Assembly: GCA_900553145.1 (NCBI GenBank)
Contig: USCL01000155.1
Location: forward strand, 1-8,882
Reading direction: 5' to 3'
DNA from: an uncultured Desulfovibrio sp.
GTDB taxonomy: Bacteria > Desulfobacterota > Desulfovibrionia > Desulfovibrionales > Desulfovibrionaceae
Length of the DNA: 8,882 bases
The first letter of the stretch is position 1, and each line of letters starts with the position of its first letter. Under the pieces are notes generated by a model. It worked only from the letters and a program-made list of their open reading frames with translations, had not been told where the DNA came from and ran no database searches. Below are positions 6,661-8,882 of the stretch, in pieces. Made by a program: the position numbers and the translations under genes.

Positions 6661-8882
6661 GTCTGTAACTGTTTGTAATCAAGGCGTTTGAGATCCAGAT
6701 ATACCAATACGCCTCGGACGGGCCGGGGCGTCGCCTTGGAGATGAGCCGCATGTAGCGCTGGAGCTGGATTTCGTGCGCAGGGGTAGGCATCCCCGTTTT
6801 GTACTCAACCACGGTGATCCGTTTTCCGTCGTCGGCCACAAGGTCGGAACGGAACAGCTCGCCGGATTCGTCGATGAGTTCCTGCTCGGGCGTCCCGTAC
6901 CGCAGCCATTCCGCCGCTTCAGGCAGGGCCGCGTACCACGCCAGCATCTCCACGAGTTCTTGTTCGACCGTTTCGGGATCGCGGATTGGAAGCGGAAACG
7001 TACGCAATCCCTGCCTGAACGCCTCCCGGGCATCCTCTTCCGGGTGCCCTGTCAGTTGCCCCGCCGTTTGCAGGCAAGCCAGACAGTGGTGTGCGAATGT
7101 CCCGCGGCGTTTCTGGGTGAACGAGAATTCTTCCAGAGGGTTTCGGAAAATGCGCAGACGCGGCAGCCAGTGCATGGGGCGCCAGCGTTCGTTGATTTGC
7201 CCTGCCGGAAGCTCTTCCGGTCCGGCCAGCGGAGGCTCATCGGCAAGAGCGTCGTCATCCTGCACGGGGCCCGATTCCCGGTTCCGCTCAGCGGGGCATG
7301 TGGAAGGGGGCGTGCCTGTTTCGAAAAACTCTTCGGTCATGGGAAGTGCCCCGAGAAGCACGTTCAGTCCGTTCCCGAACCCTGACGCGTTACGGCTGGA
7401 GGCCGTTTCCGTCAGAAAGGCATGCAGTTCCTCTTCCGCCCGCGTCCACGCGACATAGAGCAGGTGCAACGCTTCGCGGGCGTTGTCCGCAATGGCCTTG
7501 TAGTGCTCATAGCCGGAGGCCGGGCCGCGGGGGGCGAGCACCGTCAGGCCGTCCACATGCGTCTCCACGGCAGGGCTGTCCACCCGTTGGGAAAAGTTGT
7601 GCCACGGCACGATGACGACGGGGAATTGCAGCCCCTTCGACTTGTGCATGGTCATGACCCGCACCGCGTCGAGGGTTTCCGGCATGGGGGCCTTTTCCTG
7701 CTGCCCGTGTTTGCCCCAGTAGTCGAGGAACGCAGACAACGAACCGTACCCTTGTCCTTCCGCGACGTGAATGATTTCCAAAAAGCGGCGGACAAAGGCG
7801 GCCTCATCGGGATAACGGTTCCATATCCTGAGACGGCCCAAGGCTTCGCGGGTGACGTCATAGGGGGTGAGCAGGCCTGCGTCGGCATGGAAGGGGGCGA
7901 TCCACGTTCGCCAGATGTCGGGGAAATCTTCACGGAAGGCCATGAACAGCGGCATGTTGCGGCGTTCGGACGTCCTGCGGGCGGCGGCCCAGTCTTCCAG
8001 CTCCTGCCCGCTCAGGGGGATGAGCGGCAGCAACATCTGGCGTCCCGAAAGGAATGTCCAAAAAGCCAGATCGTTGCGCGGGGAATCCAAAAAGGTCAGG
8101 AGCGCCGTGAGCTGTTCCACCAAGGGGTGCTCGGCGAGCAGGAAACTGTTGTCGGTGACGACGGGAATCCCTTCCTCCATGAGCCACCCGGCGACCTGTG
8201 CGGCCTTCCCGTTGGAGCGCACCAGCACGGTCACGTCTCCCCACGGACGCCGCCCGGCGACCTCTTGGACGCATTCCAGCAGGTGGCTACGGACCTCTTC
8301 GTCCAGATCCTCCCCCTTGTCGCCGTAGACGCGCTGGAGGCGCAGGAAGCCTTCGGCCTTGTCGGGGGCGATCTTCTGCTCGGAACCGGCAAACCCTTCC
8401 CTGAGCAGTTGCGCCCCTTCCTCAAGAAGGGCATCCAGCAAAGGAGACGGCGTTTCTTTAGGGAGCATGGCGGACAGCACGGCCTTGGCCGTGGCCGTTT
8501 CGGCAAGCTGGCGGAACAAGGCGTTGTTGGTTTCGACGATGGCCCGGCAGCTTCTCCAGTTGGTGGGAAGGATGTCTACCTGCGGTTCGGGCGCGACGGC
8601 GCACAGATCCGCATCGGAACGCACCTCGTCGAACAGCGTGGCGTCGCCGCCGCGCCAGCCGTAGATGGCCTGCTTGACGTCGCCCACCCATGTGAGCGAA
8701 CCGCCGCGCGAAAGGGCTTCCAGAACAAGGGGATGGATGGCTTGCCACTGCTCGCGGCTGGTGTCTTGGAATTCGTCCACAAGAATGTGGGTCAGGCTCG
8801 TACCCAGGCGGCAAAAAGCTTCGGGGACGCCATAGTCGCCCGACAGCACCTGACGAGCCAGGCGGGGGACGAAAGCGGCGGG
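6657..8882 (-). CDS. UvrD/AddA-type helicase-nuclease, C-terminal part (partial, runs off window end)
   Basis: An ATP-dependent DNA helicase of superfamily 1 with a C-terminal RecB-family nuclease; such proteins resect double-strand ends for recombination (AddA, RecB). The frame is open to 8882, giving 741 visible residues; an in-frame GTG at 8849 is an internal valine, not the start. Helicase motifs in order: II VDEFQDTS (near 8763-8777), III WVGDVKQAIYGWRGGD (near 8645-8690), IV LPTNWRS (near 8550-8570), V VRVMTMHKSKGLQFP (near 7623-7665), VI LLYVAWTRAEEEL (near 7430-7472). The Walker A motif must lie outside. The nuclease motifs are intact: GTFAHH (near 7095), D in RSDLV (6843-6845), E and K in VVEYKTG (6804-6806, 6798-6800) and the following QLQRY. 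It ends in TGA overlapping the AsmA start. An AddB-like partner might precede it, unseen. AddA is the closest match I can name, but RecB-like or an unassigned UvrD subfamily is possible. Confidence 0.92.
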   Translation of the reverse strand, partial: PAAFVPRLARQVLSGDYGVPEAFCRLGTSLTHILVDEFQDTSREQWQAIHPLVLEALSRGGSLTWVGDVKQAIYGWRGGDATLFDEVRSDADLCAVAPEPQVDILPTNWRSCRAIVETNNALFRQLAETATAKAVLSAMLPKETPSPLLDALLEEGAQLLREGFAGSEQKIAPDKAEGFLRLQRVYGDKGEDLDEEVRSHLLECVQEVAGRRPWGDVTVLVRSNGKAAQVAGWLMEEGIPVVTDNSFLLAEHPLVEQLTALLTFLDSPRNDLAFWTFLSGRQMLLPLIPLSGQELEDWAAARRTSERRNMPLFMAFREDFPDIWRTWIAPFHADAGLLTPYDVTREALGRLRIWNRYPDEAAFVRRFLEIIHVAEGQGYGSLSAFLDYWGKHGQQEKAPMPETLDAVRVMTMHKSKGLQFPVVIVPWHNFSQRVDSPAVETHVDGLTVLAPRGPASGYEHYKAIADNAREALHLLYVAWTRAEEELHAFLTETASSRNASGFGNGLNVLLGALPMTEEFFETGTPPSTCPAERNRESGPVQDDDALADEPPLAGPEELPAGQINERWRPMHWLPRLRIFRNPLEEFSFTQKRRGTFAHHCLACLQTAGQLTGHPEEDAREAFRQGLRTFPLPIRDPETVEQELVEMLAWYAALPEAAEWLRYGTPEQELIDESGELFRSDLVADDGKRITVVEYKTGMPTPAHEIQLQRYMRLISKATPRPVRGVLVYLDLKRLDYKQLQT

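Noticed and set aside
5275..6678. 467-residue plus-strand open frame opposite the AsmA gene
   Set aside because: Its product is rich in Arg, Gly and Glu without domain motifs, and it mirrors a clear AsmA protein. High GC makes such antisense frames common.
8847..8849. GTG as the start of the helicase-nuclease gene
   Set aside because: The frame stays open to the window edge, and a superfamily 1 helicase needs its Walker A and earlier motifs upstream of motif II.

Overview
The window looks like a GC-rich Gram-negative chromosome. An AsmA-family envelope protein implies an outer membrane. Codon use strongly favours G/C third positions, and the wording of the SbcD and helicase proteins recalls Desulfovibrionaceae such as Bilophila or Desulfovibrio. 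That placement is an impression from memory, not a search result. I see no tRNA, rRNA, CRISPR array, transposase, phage gene or other sign of recent transfer.

Layout from high to low coordinates, which is the reading direction of most genes. (1) 8882-6657, minus: a superfamily 1 helicase fused to a RecB/AddA-type nuclease, with its N-terminus beyond the window. (2) 6660-3481, minus: a 1059-residue AsmA-family protein whose start codon overlaps the helicase stop in an ATGA junction. (3) 3480-3306: a gene-free convergent spacer, with the intrinsic terminator of gene 4 at its low-coordinate end. (4) 3039-3305, plus: the only plus-strand gene, a small protein of 88 residues that I do not recognise. 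(5) 3038-2851: a divergent regulatory region with several short dyads and one weak promoter candidate. (6) 2850-652, minus: a 732-residue membrane protein with a canonical EF-hand loop, a five-cysteine cluster and three predicted membrane segments; it is conserved-looking but has no function I can name. (7) 651-576: a short spacer dominated by a strong GC hairpin. (8) 575-1, minus: the N-terminal half of SbcD, which runs out of the window.

Two themes stand out. DNA-end processing enzymes flank the window: the helicase-nuclease on one side and SbcD, the nuclease subunit of SbcCD, on the other. Between them lie two envelope or membrane proteins. The tight junction between helicase and AsmA genes suggests one transcript with translational coupling. 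The EF-hand gene and sbcD may share another, with a hairpin that contains the sbcD ribosome binding site. The most novel material is the EF-hand/cysteine membrane protein and the small orphan gene divergent from it. I found no obviously new multi-gene system; most of the window is ordinary core-genome content.
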